This document shows positions 1 to 10,772 of a stretch of 64,000 nucleotides of DNA, one piece after another. Each line of letters starts with the position of its first letter. Within the stretch, counting starts at the first letter, position 1. Origin of the DNA: Isochrysis galbana (lineage: Eukaryota > Haptophyta > Isochrysidales > Isochrysidaceae); NCBI GenBank assembly GCA_018136815.1, contig CM030936.1:5603685-5667684 (forward strand). The letters are read 5' to 3'. The notes under the pieces are model-generated. The model was not told where the DNA came from. It searched no databases and saw only the letters and a list, made by a program, of their open reading frames with translations. Position numbers and translations under genes: made by a program.

Positions 1-310
1 AAATCAGCCCAGACCCTCAGGGGGCGCGGGCCGCGAGCCGCACTCCCACGCCCGCATTGGGCCTGCCCTCGAGCTGACTCCCCCCCTGTCCCTGGTCGCC
101 AGGCATACAGGGGCCTTTGGGAGGCTCCCATGGCCAGCGAGCCAGCGAGGCGAGCGTGGGAGAGGCAGGGGGGGCCAGGGGCTGAGCCCCAGCCTCCTCT
201 GCCCCCTGAGCTGCCCTGGCTGGCCCTCTGGGAGCCCCCACAGGACCTCTGAGAGCAGGTCAGGGCGCGCCGCATGGCGACGCGCCGCAGGGACTTCGAG
301 GGGTGAGAGC
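1..310 (-). repeat. Dispersed GC-rich repeat 'A', copy 1 (minus orientation)
   Basis: This GC-rich block reappears in opposite orientation at 6180-6500 and at the right edge of the window (63920-64000). Shared landmarks include a CAGCTCAGGGGGCAGAGGAG core, a GGGGGCTCCCAGAGG stretch and a GGCGCGTCGCCATG stretch. It is cut by the left edge of the window. The apparent open frames in it are compositional and I do not call them genes. The element class is unknown. Confidence 0.7.
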
Positions 311-960
311 GGAGAGAGGGAGAGGGGGGGATTTGCACCCCCCCCGATGGAGTGCGGTTAGAAACAGGTCCCGTTTGCATTAGCAAACGGGTAGGGGGCG
401 GCCGGCGACAGGCGGGAGAGAGAAGGGAGTGGCTCAAGATCGAGGAGAGTATCTTGAAGGTAGCACAGGCTACAGGCTACTCGACTCGCAGTCATTTATT
501 TCTCGAGAACTGCTCACGGCTCACGGCGCGAGCTGGAAGGGCCGATCCTCTTTATTGACGAGAGGTTCCTCCCCCCCCCCGGTGCTTTTTCCCGGAGGGT
601 CGCCCGACGTAGGTCGGTCCGCCCCAATGGGGTTTCCCTCATTTTAACTTGTGGGGAGTTAGAATGGGAGCCGGGGGCTTGCGAGGGGGGAGATTCGAAG
701 GGGGACATAGGTGTATGTGTCTGTGGCATCAACACGCGCCAAGGTGTACGGGCAGGTGCGCTGAGGGTTGTCGTGTTAGTACCGGGGCTAGTGAGAGTAG
801 TGGTACTAATGCTCAGTCATTTTATTATTTATTATTATATCCATGTCAAGAGGCGTGAAGACGGCCCAAATAGGAATAGGAATACATTAGTATATTTATA
901 TACGCAAACGTAGGACGAAATGCTCATGCTGTGATGTGACATAGCGAGGCGCGTTGCAGG
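311..960. other. No gene recognised; contains dispersed repeat 'B' at about 707-818
   Basis: The only structure I can support is a block of about 110 bp at 707-818 that matches 54714-54823 in reverse complement with a few changes. The distal copy lies immediately before a LINE relic. The rest is GC-rich then AT-rich spacer with no convincing coding sequence. Confidence 0.55.
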
Positions 961-1159
961 TTGCAGGTACTCGGGCTTTTTTATTTAAAGCGGCAGTGCC
1001 TCACCTGCCCGGTTGCGCGCCCTAAAGTATCTGGGCCCGCCCGCCCCGTCTCTCCACACACACATCTTCTCCCTCCACCTCTAACTGTACCCTCACCACC
1101 CCTCTATCTGACTTCCGGCTGTTTCCTCTTCTCCCTAGCAGTGAGCAGTACTCCTACGC

Positions 1160-1207
1160 TCTCTCTCTCTCTCTCTCTCTCTCTCCCCCCCCCCCCCCCC
1201 CCTCTCC

Positions 1208-1279
<72 letters not shown>

Positions 1280-1353
1280 TCCCTCTCCCTCTCCCTCTCC
1301 CTCTCCTCTCTCTCTCCTCTTTCTCTCCCTCTCTCTCCCTCTCCCCCCCCTCT
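1160..1353 (+). repeat. CT-rich microsatellite in the leader of the PHD-finger gene
   Basis: Long runs of CT interrupted by C-runs and CCCTCT units, ending about 140 bp before the start codon at 1496. A similar tract (41271-41397) lies about 50 bp before the tektin start codon, so the position may not be accidental. Open frames through the tract on both strands (Ser-Leu or Arg-Glu repeats) are artefacts. Confidence 0.9.
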
Positions 1354-1495
1354 GTTGCTGCGTCTCCTCTCCTCGAGCGAGCCCCCTCGCGGGGTGGCTG
1401 GATTAACAAGTTGGGCTCCCTCCCTCCCCACGCCCTCTCGCTGCCCTCTCGCCGCCCTGCACCCCTCTCCGCTCAGTCAAGGGCGCCGCGCGCCC

Positions 1496-4164
1496 ATGAA
1501 GCGCTCGCTCCCCGCTTCAACACCCGGCAGTCCGCACTGCCCTGAGCCCAGGCTGGTGGTGACAGCCCTCCGGTGCGCTGTGTGCGCGCAGCCAGCTCAG
1601 AGCGGCGCCCCATTGCTCTCTTGCGCCCGCTGTGGCGTGGAGGTGCACGCCGATTGCTACTGTGCTCAGCCGACCAGCACAGACTTCACCTGCCAGGCCT
1701 GCCAAGAGCCAGACGACGAGTCCCCCGTGTGTGCACTCTGCGGCATTGGCAGCGGAGCGCTCGTTCGTGCTGCCACTGAAGGCCAATGGGTGCATGGCGT
1801 CTGTGCGACGTTCGTGCGGGGGGTCTACCTGCGTCGAGATGTAGAGCGCTCTATCCTCGTTGCTGATGGCGTGAACGACGTCCTAGCGAAACCGCACGCA
1901 TTTCTCGGAGCTCAGTCTGGCATGTGCGGAGCTCCGGGGTTTGACAACCCTTGTGCGACAATATGTTCACCCAGCCTGCCAGCCTCCCGAGCTTGCGAGG
2001 AAATGTCGCAGCCTGCGCGTTTGCAGAGCAGCGCGTGGTGCGGCTGCCCAAGGAGCAAGTTCTGCATGCGTCCGATCAAACACTCTGGCAAATGCAAAAT
2101 CGACGGGATAGCCCAAGCTAATGCATTTGCGCATGCAGGCTCTACAGCAAAGGCAGGCATCCCCAAGAAGGATGTGGAGCTTGTTGGCTCTCCGGGCTCG
2201 CGAGAGAAATCTCATCGAGGCCTGAGTTACCGTGATGAGCTGACTGGCCTACAGAACTCTCGTGCAATGGGAGCGAATAAAGCAGCTCGAGACACTATCT
2301 GCACTGCTTCACTGTCAACCACAGCATCCTCATCAGAGGCATGCACGTTGCCCAGTGGCCCTGCCACTTGTGTCATATGTCATGGCTCTCCATTTGGCGG
2401 ATTCGTGCGGTGTGCTGCAGAAGGCTGCGATAGTCTGGTGCACCCTCAGTGCTGCCTGCGCGAGGGCCTCGTCCTGGTCTCGGTTGCACATTTTGGGGCT
2501 GACCTGAATTATGCGTTGTGTCCACGTCACTCGACCACGGGATGGTCACGACACATTCCGACCTCGACAATCAATGGCGAACCCTCAGATGGGACAAGAA
2601 TCGATACTGGCAACAGCGATCAAATGCTGATGCATGGTAGGCCTTCAGAAGTCGAAACTTGCACCTCGTCTGCCAAGACCCTCATAGGCAGCCGAAATCC
2701 GCTAGCGCTCGTAGCTCACGGGCAAGTGGAAGTAACCCAAATGAACCCCGTACTAACCCTGATGTTGCGCCGGTGTTACTTTGATGAAGGCCACCTCGAA
2801 TACTGCGCAACCCACGAATCTCGCGACACGAAGCTAGCCAGGCTGTTGGAATCCAGATGCGCCGCCAAACCGCGACCAGACTCAGAACCCCTCACGGCCG
2901 AGAGTGGGCATACCGGGCACCTAGCACCTGCCCAATACCCTTACCATTATGACATCGGTACTGAGCGAACAGGGGCCGACGGCCGTACTTGGCGCGTTGT
3001 TTCAGAGGGCAATGCGAGGTGGCGTTGGGCAGCGCTCGATGCTCAGGGCAGAACTACTGGACTTGTGGCGAGGGTGCACAAATTCGTCAAGACTGGCGGC
3101 TTGAAACGTAAATCCCGAAAAATCGATGTTGGCACACGCGTGAAGGCCCAAATTAAGAAGCTCGGCACCGGTGAGGGCAAGGGCTGCGAGCTGGGCGTGC
3201 CGTGGAAAGGTCCTAGCGATGGTTGTGCGGAACTTGACGCGGACGATGTCAATGAGAAGTTGTGGCCGGGTGCAGCCGCCGAGGGTTGGCGTATGTTCGA
3301 AAAGTTTCGCGGAGGGGCTAGCTCCAGCAACTTCAAATACGTTGCACCGTGGGGCCTTTACTTCTCGAACAGGGCGCACACAGTACTGGCGAAAAACCTG
3401 CATCGTACCTCTCAACAAAATGCCAATCTAATGGAGTAAGCTCATCATGCGGCATCAACCTCTCAAATATGCTCATTCTCTGCGAGAGCCCCACCTTGCA
3501 CTTCGCCCCTCAACAGTGCGCTGCAACTAATGACAATCAATGCCGTGTGATCTGCTCAGGTACGCCGAGGGTTCTGTCGACGCAAAACTGTGGGACGGTG
3601 CCTTCAAACGCGGCTGGCGCATCCGCGAGGCTTATATCAATGCTCGCAAATACGGCAACTGGAGGTGCGCCCTGAGCTTGGAGCAATGGGTTCTCGCACA
3701 GCTAAGCGGATGTTGTCGAGCTGCCTTCATCTTCGCCGCATCATGAGCAATACGTATTGGGGTGCTTGCAACGTGTGCATCCTTTCAACCTGCCGTATCC
3801 TGTGTTGGGCCGTAGGTATGTGTCGCCTTGGGGCGATGTCTTCAAGACTCGTGCGGCAGCGGAACAGGCCCATGGCCTTGATTTGGATGGGAATGCACCG
3901 GATGGAGGTGGCATCGATGGAGTATATCCGAGAGTGAAACTTGTAATGTCGCGCGGAGGTGCTCCGAACCCCGATGGCTCCGATCGCCTCAACGCGCCAC
4001 GAGTCATGATATCCGTCGCCCCACCTACAGAGCTCACTATCGCAAAAGAAGGAAGCGACCGCGAGGTTGCATCGAGGGTGGTGGAGCGTGTGCGAGGGCT
4101 TTCCGACGACTACTCGGACAATGACTTTGTCATAGCCAAAAAGGTAAAGCGGCGAAACAAATGA
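1496..4164 (+). CDS. PHD/extended-PHD chromatin reader with two MBD-like modules (3 exons)
   Basis: Inferred exons are 1496-3435, 3560-3664 and 3816-4164, with GT-AG borders, phase 2 at both junctions and a 797-residue product. Residues 27-69 form a C4HC3 PHD finger (C27, C30, C43, C46, H51, C54, C66, C69). C79, C82, H100 and C103 form the adjoining zinc knuckle, and residues about 292-341 look like the second half of an extended PHD as in JADE/BRPF/AF10 proteins. About 190 residues separate the two halves, unusually long. Residues about 586-635 and 647-700 are two copies of a GWR...YV(A/S)PWG...F..RA pattern that resembles the methyl-CpG-binding (MBD/TAM) fold; the second is rebuilt exactly by splicing. 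The first ATG in the frame (MKRSLPAS) was chosen; a longer frame upstream lacks one. PHD fingers read histone tails; combined histone and DNA reading is inference. Nuclear location is inferred. Confidence 0.75.
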
Positions 4165-5690
4165 CGTGGATGCGGTGCCCTCCCAACCATGTCACCCACT
4201 TGCTTCGTTGTCGAGCATTGAATGCATGACGTAGCCTTATTTAATCTTGTTCGCGTCTCTTTGTGGATAGCTTACACTGCCACCACGGACGCAATACTCG
4301 TAACTCCCTCCGCTAGGCGGACATAGAATACACTTGGCACTGTTCTCCTCGCTCTAGTAAACTATTGTTATACTACTAGTTTCAGCGATGGAGCACACGC
4401 CGACGGCTCCCCTCTCCCCAGCCCCCGGCACGTCCCAACGGGGCAGAACGCAGAACCAAGCCGCCGGAGCCGAAACGCTCGCAAGCCGCTGCACCCGTCA
4501 ACTGCGACGTTGACATGCCTCAGCCTCCCTCGCCTGGCCAGATCTCACAAAGGCTGGGTACATATGGGTCCAAAGGTTACGGGGGTCGGCCCCAAGAAGT
4601 TACTCACTATCCGATCTTAAAGGTGTTGGGGCAACTATCAGTAAACAGCTATAGGGTCATGGCAGCGCGCCCCGCTCCCCTCCCCGCCCCGCGCCGATGC
4701 CGCTGAGGACGACGACCTACTCATGGACACGCCGATGTCTGCGAGGCGCCCGCGCCCGGACGACCCCCCCGACCAGGTGCGCGCGAGATATATCGCGCGC
4801 GCCAGCCCGCGAAGCATGCTAACGCAACGGCCAGCATGGCAGCCATTGCTGGCTGCCATGCAGACTAGCACACCAGCCTTCACCCTCACCAGCCACAGCC
4901 ACACCCAGCACGAACCACACAACTCCATTAGGGGAGGCCTCCGGGCCCGGCCCCTACACTGCTGCGGTATCGCTCCCGTGCTCGTGCACGAGGGGCCGGC
5001 CTGGCGCCATCAACATCACAGCCCCCCAAGACCAAAAGCGTTCAATTATCCCCATCCCTGCTAACCCAGAAGAAACCTTGCCGACCCTCCTGAGGTCGAG
5101 CGCATGGGTCGATTGCAAGCATTTTTCGCCCAATCAGCGTGACCCGTGTCAAAGTGTGACTCACAAGGAGGGGGGGGACCCTCTTCGGATGGAGGAACTG
5201 CCCTCAGTAGGACTGAACTCTAGTTGTGGGACGCCTAGGTGTTTCGTGACACGTGATCGTTTTCTTTTCCATCAATGGAGGAAGACTCGTGTTCATCTAC
5301 AGACGTGGGGGCGTTACGAAATGCACACCTGAGGGGTCACCATGTTGTGCACTCTCTCCCTTCTCCACCAACCATATGGACACCGATCGTGATGAACTAG
5401 CGTGCATGCAAATGCTTCTCGCTGGATGCTGGATTTCAAGGCATGTACAAAAACGCTATGCGCTATGCGGGCACAAAACCACTCTCAAAACGCACTTTCC
5501 TCCAGCCACCCGCAGCGCACTTTCGCCTGGTGCCATGACACAACGTTAGGTCGGGCTTGGACATTCTTCATCAGTGTCTACACTTTTTCTTGTATCGTTG
5601 CTTGTGATATGGCTCGCCTTCTTACTTCTTAGCGGGTTTAATTAAGAAAATTGCGTTCTGAAAGCGCGCGGCACGATGTGTTCACCGTAG
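4165..5690. other. Intergenic; no gene recognised, one strong hairpin
   Basis: No coding sequence I trust. A perfect 11-bp stem with a 4-nt loop (CATGGCAGCCA, TTGC, TGGCTGCCATG) lies at about 4834-4859. The region between the reader gene and the first LINE tail is otherwise featureless. Confidence 0.5.
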
Positions 5691-5714
5691 ATATTAAAAG
5701 TCAGCAATAGGGTA

Positions 5715-5815
5715 TGTGGACATTGTTGTATAAATGACTATGGACATTTGATGGCTCCATTCGATTGATGTCCCATAATTGACGGAATGATACCTGGTGT
5801 GGGGTGTCCACGATG
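5715..5815 (+). repeat. Dispersed hairpin repeat 'H', copy 1
   Basis: Contains the pattern GTGGACATTTGATSGCTC...TTCGATTGATGTCCCA..ATTGACGGAA. Related copies are at 20975-21030 (+) and 39068-39128 (-). The two halves GTGGACAT and ATGTCCCAC can pair, giving an imperfect stem-loop. All three copies lie near LINE tails or the GC-rich block 'C'. Function unknown. Confidence 0.65.
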
Positions 5816-5854
5816 GAGTGAAGGGAGGCGCGAGGCCCCCATTGACCCCCACTT

Positions 5855-6095
5855 ATAAAAAAAACCTTCTAATATTCTTACCGCACTCGCGGCGAATGGA
5901 ACCACTACCTACTACACGTAGCACGTAGCATACTTTCTACACCCCCACTCCCCCGGCCCTTCTCCCCCCGCCATAAGGCGGCTCCCCCCGTGCACTACTA
6001 GGGGGATTGGGGTGAAGGGCTTAGATATGGTCCGGTGGCCCGCGCCCCCCCCCGGTGATCTTTCCCCCCCTTCCTCCTGTGTCTCCGAGTGGGCG
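5855..6095 (-). mobile_element. LINE 3' tail fragment (minus orientation)
   Basis: On the plus strand it starts with an A-run followed by CCTTCTAATATTCTTACCGC, a signature shared with 17830, 21410, 38698, 51055 and 60175. That signature is the 3' terminus of minus-oriented LINE copies. The remaining part (about 5950-6095) is nearly identical to 52459-52605. No coding sequence remains. Confidence 0.6.
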
Positions 6096-6179
6096 GCCGA
6101 CTCTGTCCCGACTTATCCTGTAAACAGGTGCGGGACTTACCAATTTTTCGGTGGGCGGAGCTCTCGCTCCGCCCACCCC

Positions 6180-6620
6180 CTTCTCCGCGCTCTCTCTCCC
6201 CTCTCCTGCAGGCACGCGCGATGGCGCGCCTGCGGCAGGCCTCCAGCTGCCCTCTGGCGGCCCCTGGAGGCTCCTGGAGGCCAGCTCAGGGGGCAGAGGA
6301 GGCTGGGGCTGGGCCCTGGCCTCCCCTGCCTCTCCCTCGCTGGCGCTCCCGAGCCTCTGGGGCCCCCACGCTGCACCTGTCTGCCTGTCGACCAGGGGGG
6401 GAGGGGGGGTTGGAGCAATGGGCTGGTCACGAGGCACGAGGGGCCAGGATGGGCGAATGGGGCGAGCCTGTGGGGAAGGGAGTGGGTCAGTAGGGCAGTG
6501 GCCTCCTGGCAAGCCATCAGGCGTGCCAGGAGGATGGGTGGTTCCTCCCCCATGGCAGGGGAGGAGTGGAGAGAGGGGGGGCTCGTGCCCCCCCATGGGG
6601 CAACCAAGTATAAACTTAGT
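6180..6620 (+). repeat. Dispersed GC-rich repeat 'A', copy 2
   Basis: Matches the left edge of the window in reverse complement and 63920-64000 in the same orientation. It ends in a G/C-run segment that leads directly into the 20-mer ACCAAGTATAAACTTAGTTG. Confidence 0.65.
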
Positions 6621-6674
6621 TGACCCCCACTTATAAAAGTAGGTTGATCTCGACCAAGTATAAACTTAGTTGCG
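6604..6674. repeat. Two direct copies of a 20-bp terminal-type motif
   Basis: ACCAAGTATAAACTTAGTTG occurs twice, about 48 bp apart. The reverse complement recurs near 33643 (AACTAAGTTTATACTTGGT) and a variant near 28457. A diverged form is near 21567. This looks like the end sequence of a dispersed element. Confidence 0.55.
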
Positions 6675-6689
6675 GAGGAACACCAGGAG

Positions 6690-7128
6690 AGCGACCCTAC
6701 TATGCGAGGTGTGCACCCCTCCCGAGCCGAATGCAGGACGGAAGGTGGTACCAACCGGTGGCAGGCAAACGACCTTTGCCGCACGAGGCGGAGGCGGCCA
6801 CGTTCATTCATTTGGCAAAACCATCGTAGCAAATCCATTGGGCGCCCTGGACACAGACCTCAGGTCTGATTCGCCATGCCCCTCCCCTCCCCCCTCTGGC
6901 CGAGAGCCCTCAACGAGGGACCCAGAGTGAAAATGTTTGCTTCTGGGGTGGTACCGAATGGAAGGCAACCGACACCTCTCGCATTTCATAGTCACATTGA
7001 TCCGTAGATAAGAGGAAGCTTCCATTTGGAGGTGCCGAGTCTGCAGCTTTGACACAGCAACGAGCAATTCAAGCTTTGACCCTTCACATAAACACGCGCG
7101 CGCATGCACACGGACATACGCAAACTCG
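6690..7128. other. Intergenic; nothing recognised
   Basis: Downstream flank of the minus-strand TPR gene. No repeat or coding signal I can support. Confidence 0.4.
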
Positions 7129-7905
7129 CTACTGTCCGGTTGCACATGTGAGACCTTGTGCCTTGTTGACGGCTTCATTCAGCCTCTCCACATGCTCGAA
7201 GCACCCCTCCAAGTGCGCCAGGCGGTTGGCCTCACCGCCAGTGCCAGAGAGGATGAGTTCGAGTAGGGCCTCGGCGAACTCTTGGCCCTGCTCAGGATCA
7301 CCAGTGGTAAGGGCAATCTCTGATGCTTCTACCACAAGTGTCACCGCTTGCCCGACAAGGGAAGCACGCCATCCATCCACAGCTACCAACGCACTGTTCG
7401 CCTGCCGGACGAGCAGCCCCGCTTGGTTGAAACACGAGCGAGCATACGCGGGGTCATGCGGTCCCAATACTGCACGTCGGATGGCGCGAGCACGGCCCAG
7501 TGCCTCCACTGCCCCAGCCAAGTCGTCCGCAGCTTCCAGCACCTCTGCGCGGGCATGCAAGATGGGAATGCGCTGTAAGCTGTCCGACCCATGTACACGA
7601 ATGGCGAGCGAGTCGCAGTCACCGAGTAGGTCCAAAGCCTCCTCATTCTGCCTCATCGCAGCATGGACGGCGGCCAGGTGCAGCATGGCCCTCTCGTGGT
7701 CCAGCGACTGTGTGCCGAGCGTTGCTGCGGCCAGCTCTGCGGCGGCACGTGCAGCCTCGAGGGCGTCGTCGTAACGCTGTTCGGCATACCGCACATGCGA
7801 GGTACGCATAAGCCAGCTGACACGCCAACTGGGCAGCGCGCGTCGGACAAGCAGCGCGAGGGCGACGACGCACGCGCTGCCCGCCGCGAGGAAGCGCAAC
7901 TCCAT
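7129..7905 (-). CDS. Membrane-anchored TPR-repeat protein
   Basis: A single exon of about 258 residues. I place the start at the ATG whose complement is 7903-7905 (MELRFLAAGSACVVALALL), because it is directly followed by a hydrophobic stretch of about 18 residues. That stretch and the following RRALPSWR suggest an N-terminal anchor facing the cytosol or an organelle interior. The rest is helical and Ala/Leu-rich, with repeating pairs of the tetratricopeptide kind (RYDDALEAARAAAELA; NEEALDLLGDCDSLAIRV; DLAGAVEALGRARAIR), close to the kinesin-light-chain type (ALEAA...LG..HP..A.). TPRs bind protein partners; which partner is unknown. The upstream 80 bp separate it head-to-head from the transposase relic at 8053. 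A further C-terminal exon cannot be excluded. Confidence 0.65.
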   Translation of the reverse strand: MELRFLAAGSACVVALALLVRRALPSWRVSWLMRTSHVRYAEQRYDDALEAARAAAELAAATLGTQSLDHERAMLHLAAVHAAMRQNEEALDLLGDCDSLAIRVHGSDSLQRIPILHARAEVLEAADDLAGAVEALGRARAIRRAVLGPHDPAYARSCFNQAGLLVRQANSALVAVDGWRASLVGQAVTLVVEASEIALTTGDPEQGQEFAEALLELILSGTGGEANRLAHLEGCFEHVERLNEAVNKAQGLTCATGQ

Positions 7906-8052
7906 CGCTCGGGGGGGAGGGAGTGGGGGGGGGAAGAGGGCCAGTGAGATGCACACTGGCGCAAGCCGCTCTTTCCCTAACTATCCCTAGAGGCTTGCGC
8001 TTCGTGCACGTGCCCGCTTCGCGGGCGTGCCCCTGTCCCCCCCTAGCTCCCC

Positions 8053-8600
8053 ATGGCCCCAAGGAAGCCTGCCACCAAGCCTGTGCCCGCCCCTGGCCAC
8101 TACACCGTCCAGGCCCGCGATGCCCGAGCGATTGAGCGCGCCGCGACCGTCGAGGACGTCAGCAAAGCGGCAGAGTACTGCCGCGCGAACGACGTTGGCG
8201 TCAAAGCCGCGCTGGCAACGGGGTTGTTCCCCCATGCAACGCGTTCTCGGGTTGCGGGGGAGCTGCAGCGGCACTCCTCAAGCCAGGAAGTGGTCCGGGA
8301 TGCGAACCAGCAGCTTCTCACGAATGCCGAGCGCACAAAGCTTGCACATTGGATACTGACCCGCGCAGATGCACATGACGGGGGGCACGGAAGACGACGA
8401 GTCTCGGCCAGCGCATGGAAAAAAAGTCCGACTGTTCGAACTCTCAGGGTCGTGGACTCTAAGAGATATGCAGGCTGAGAAAGCAAAGCGTCGAATGCAA
8501 GTTGTTGCCACAAGCGAGCAGGCACAACAAAGGAAGGCCGCGCGGATAGAGCGCGCCGCGGACGCAGCGCAACAGCGCAACAAGACCTTAGCCGCCGATC
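8053..8600 (+). pseudogene. pogo/CENP-B-like transposase N-terminal region, frameshifted
   Basis: The frame opened at 8053 (MAPRKPATKPVPAPGHYTV) reads through a helix-turn-helix-like region (KAAEYCRANDVGVKAALAT) and then LTNAERTKLAHWILTRADAH, a pattern typical of the second DNA-binding helix bundle in pogo/CENP-B-type transposases. It stops at 8478. From about 8380 a different frame carries the natural continuation (DESRPAHGKKVRLFELSGSW, then a charged coiled-coil segment to about 8600), so a one-base slip in the G-run near 8379-8384 probably broke the gene. A second, differently damaged copy starts at 17178, and the two also share about 60 bp of upstream sequence (CTAGAGGCTTGCGC). No catalytic DDE region is visible. 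Alternative: a host gene family that happens to be duplicated. Confidence 0.5.
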
Positions 8601-8626
8601 ATCGTTTGCCGTTTGCAGTGATGGGC

Positions 8627-8955
8627 CCTTGCCGCGTCAAGCACGCCCTTGCCGCGGCAAGCACGCCCTTGCCGCGGCAAGCACGCCCTTGCCGCGGCAA
8701 GCACGCCCTTGCCGCGGCAAGCACGCCCTTGCCGCGGCAAGCACGCCCTTGCCGCGGCAAGCACGCCCTTGCCGCGGCAAGCACGCCCTTGCCGCGGCAA
8801 GCACGCCCTTGCCGCGGCAAGCACGCCCTTGCCGCGGCAAGCACGCCCTTGCCGCGGCAAGCACGCCCTTGCCGCGGCAAGCACGCCCTTGCCGCGGCAA
8901 GCACGCCCTTGCCGCGGCAAGCACGCCCTTGCCGCGGCAAGCACGCCCTTGCCGC
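8627..8955. repeat. Tandem array of a 20-bp palindromic unit (about 16 copies)
   Basis: The unit GCACGCCCTTGCCGCGGCAA repeats almost without change. Each junction contains the perfect 14-bp palindrome CTTGCCGCGGCAAG, so either strand can fold into serial hairpins. Because 20 is not a multiple of 3, each of several frames stays open on both strands as a Pro/Arg/Ala-rich repeat. I read these as by-products, although one frame runs on into the LINE frame at 8960. Confidence 0.95.
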
Positions 8956-8959
8956 ACCT

Positions 8960-9885
8960 TGCACGAAGTGATCGCCCCTGACTCGGGGGCGGCATGCACG
9001 CGCTTTCCAAAGGGCAAATGCCCCATGAATGTGAGAGGCAAGAAATGCAACCGCTCACACGGCCTCGAGACCGCATGGTTGGGCGAGACGTGCATCGTCC
9101 CGTGCGCGTTCCCGCGCGCTGAGGATATGCCTCCGGCCAAACGCCCAAGGCACGGAAAATGCGCCCTAGGCGAAGGATGCCTATACAAACACAAGTGCGC
9201 CGCCGCCACCCCGAACACCCCGCGCCCAAACGGCACCAGACAAGCTCACATAACTTTCAACTCCACCCTCGGATATCCAGGTGAGGGACCGATCACGGTC
9301 GTCTCGTACAACATGAACGGCGCCGGAAACGGCGCCCTAGGCTCGGTGCTTACGCAAGCGCGCAAGGCAAAGGTAGACATCCTCCTACTTCAAGAACTAC
9401 ACGCGTACGCAGACGGCAGGCACCTTCGAGCATGCACGACCGCCGGAGCCTTAGGCTGGCACATGGTGCATGCACCGGCTAGTCAAACGGACATGGCGAG
9501 TGGAGTGGGAATCGCAACGCGCGACAACTCTCCTAGAGTGAAACTCCTACCGGACACGGTAGAGACCCTCATAGATGGTAGACTGCTGAGAGTGAAATGT
9601 ATCATAGACGCCAAAGAAATAGAACTTGTCTCCATATACCTAAACGCCGCGCCCGCGGAGCGGGCAACGCAAATAGATATCCTAAAGAATAGCGACATCG
9701 GTCGCAATAATGACTCCCTCATGGGGGGGGACTTCAACTGCGTGGAAAACGTGGAGCTTGACACGAGAAAGAAAGACGACCAAACCACGTACGGGAATGC
9801 GCACGGCCCCAGGCTAAAGGCGGCGACAAACTCGATGGGATACGTCGACGCATACCGACTGGTGAACGGACCCACCACACGATAG
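8960..9885 (+). pseudogene. LINE: CCCH-like zinc fingers and apurinic endonuclease domain (truncated)
   Basis: The first part has Cys/His clusters (CTRFPKGKCPMNVRGKKC..SH and KCALGEGCLYKH) like CCCH RNA-binding fingers. From about 9283 there is an exonuclease-endonuclease-phosphatase fold as used by non-LTR retrotransposons to nick target DNA: SYNMNG near the start, QELH supplying the catalytic Glu, GVGIATRD, and MGGDFNCV. The frame ends at 9885 shortly after GYVDAYR, before the C-terminal SDH catalytic motif. No reverse transcriptase follows, so the copy cannot be autonomous. The frame is continuous with the upstream 20-bp array, so the true protein start is uncertain. Confidence 0.75.
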
Positions 9886-10772
9886 CGGCACCCACCGACC
9901 TAGACCCGACTCCCCCCGCAAAATGGGGCGAAGGCTTCAAATCAAACAAAAGGACAGAATACCCGCTGCCGGACGAGTACACCCTAGACGGTCAAACGAC
10001 GCTCGACGCGACTGAAGTCGCACACCTAACGAGAGCCCTACAAACGGCCTGCCGTAAACGCCGGCGACTCACGGGCCCCGACAACTGGGCGACGAGACTA
10101 CCAATAACGGACGAGGTATGGGCGCATCTAGCCCAGATCTACACCTCGCCCATGATGACAACGAGGGACACTTACCTGCACTTCAAGCACATTACACATA
10201 GGAGAATAGCCACAGCCAATAGATTCGCGCACCGAGACAAGGCGTGCCGTTTCTGTATGGCAACTGACGAATCCTCCACGCACCTGGGAGAATGCCCGCG
10301 GCTAACAAACATCTTCGACGCCCTGGACACACTAGCCCGACGCCCAAGCACACCGGATAAACCACGCGAACAAAACATAATAGATAGGCTCTTCATACAC
10401 CCAAACGGCCCGTGCCCAAAGGCGCTGGCAACGCTTTACATGCTCGCATGGAGGTACATCATAACGGACTTCTACAGGATATACTATGACGACGCCACGT
10501 TCTCAGAGGAATCGGTGCTAATACGCACACTGGAAAGATTCACGAAACTGAGCAAGGCGCTATTATTCGCCAACTCAACAGACTCCGCGCGAACCGCCCA
10601 GGCAGGCATGGGGAGACAACCCAAAAAGAGGATAGATTTGGCCGACATCCGGCCGCTCTACGAATTAGGCGAAATAAACAAACTAACCCCCAGCGCGGAG
10701 CTCGTATCCCTAGCTGGTAAGCTAGGGATAGAGCACCTAGTCGAGACGGAAACGGCGAAGCACAGGAGATAG
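9886..10772 (+). pseudogene. LINE C-terminal domain with CCHC-type knuckle
   Basis: Coding similarity to the other LINE copies resumes within 200 bp (DEVWAHLAQIYTSPMM), and the clear frame 10152-10772 carries CRFCMATDESSTHLGECP, a zinc knuckle typical of LINE C-termini. It is followed by LAWRYIITDFYRIYYDD and AQAGMGRQPKKRIDLAD, which recur at 39278-39784, 51375-52100 and 55180-55380. The reverse transcriptase that should lie between the endonuclease and this domain is absent, so this is an internally deleted element. Confidence 0.75.

Noticed and set aside
1104..1431. Arg-Glu and Ser-Leu repeat proteins over CT/GA tracts (also 25493-25945, 41141-41486, 52022-52640)
   Set aside because: Pure dinucleotide translation, not conserved protein.
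8053..8478. Intact DNA-binding gene
   Set aside because: The continuation of the protein lies in another frame after the G-run at 8379-8384, so the copy is most simply frameshifted; an intron is possible but no good borders were seen.
8627..8955. CRISPR-like direct-repeat array
   Set aside because: Units are contiguous 20-mers without spacers and the DNA is eukaryotic; it is a satellite.
8588..9236. Pro/Arg/Gly/Lys-rich proteins read on both strands across the 20-bp array
   Set aside because: They arise from a palindromic repeat that is open in most frames; no independent coding evidence.
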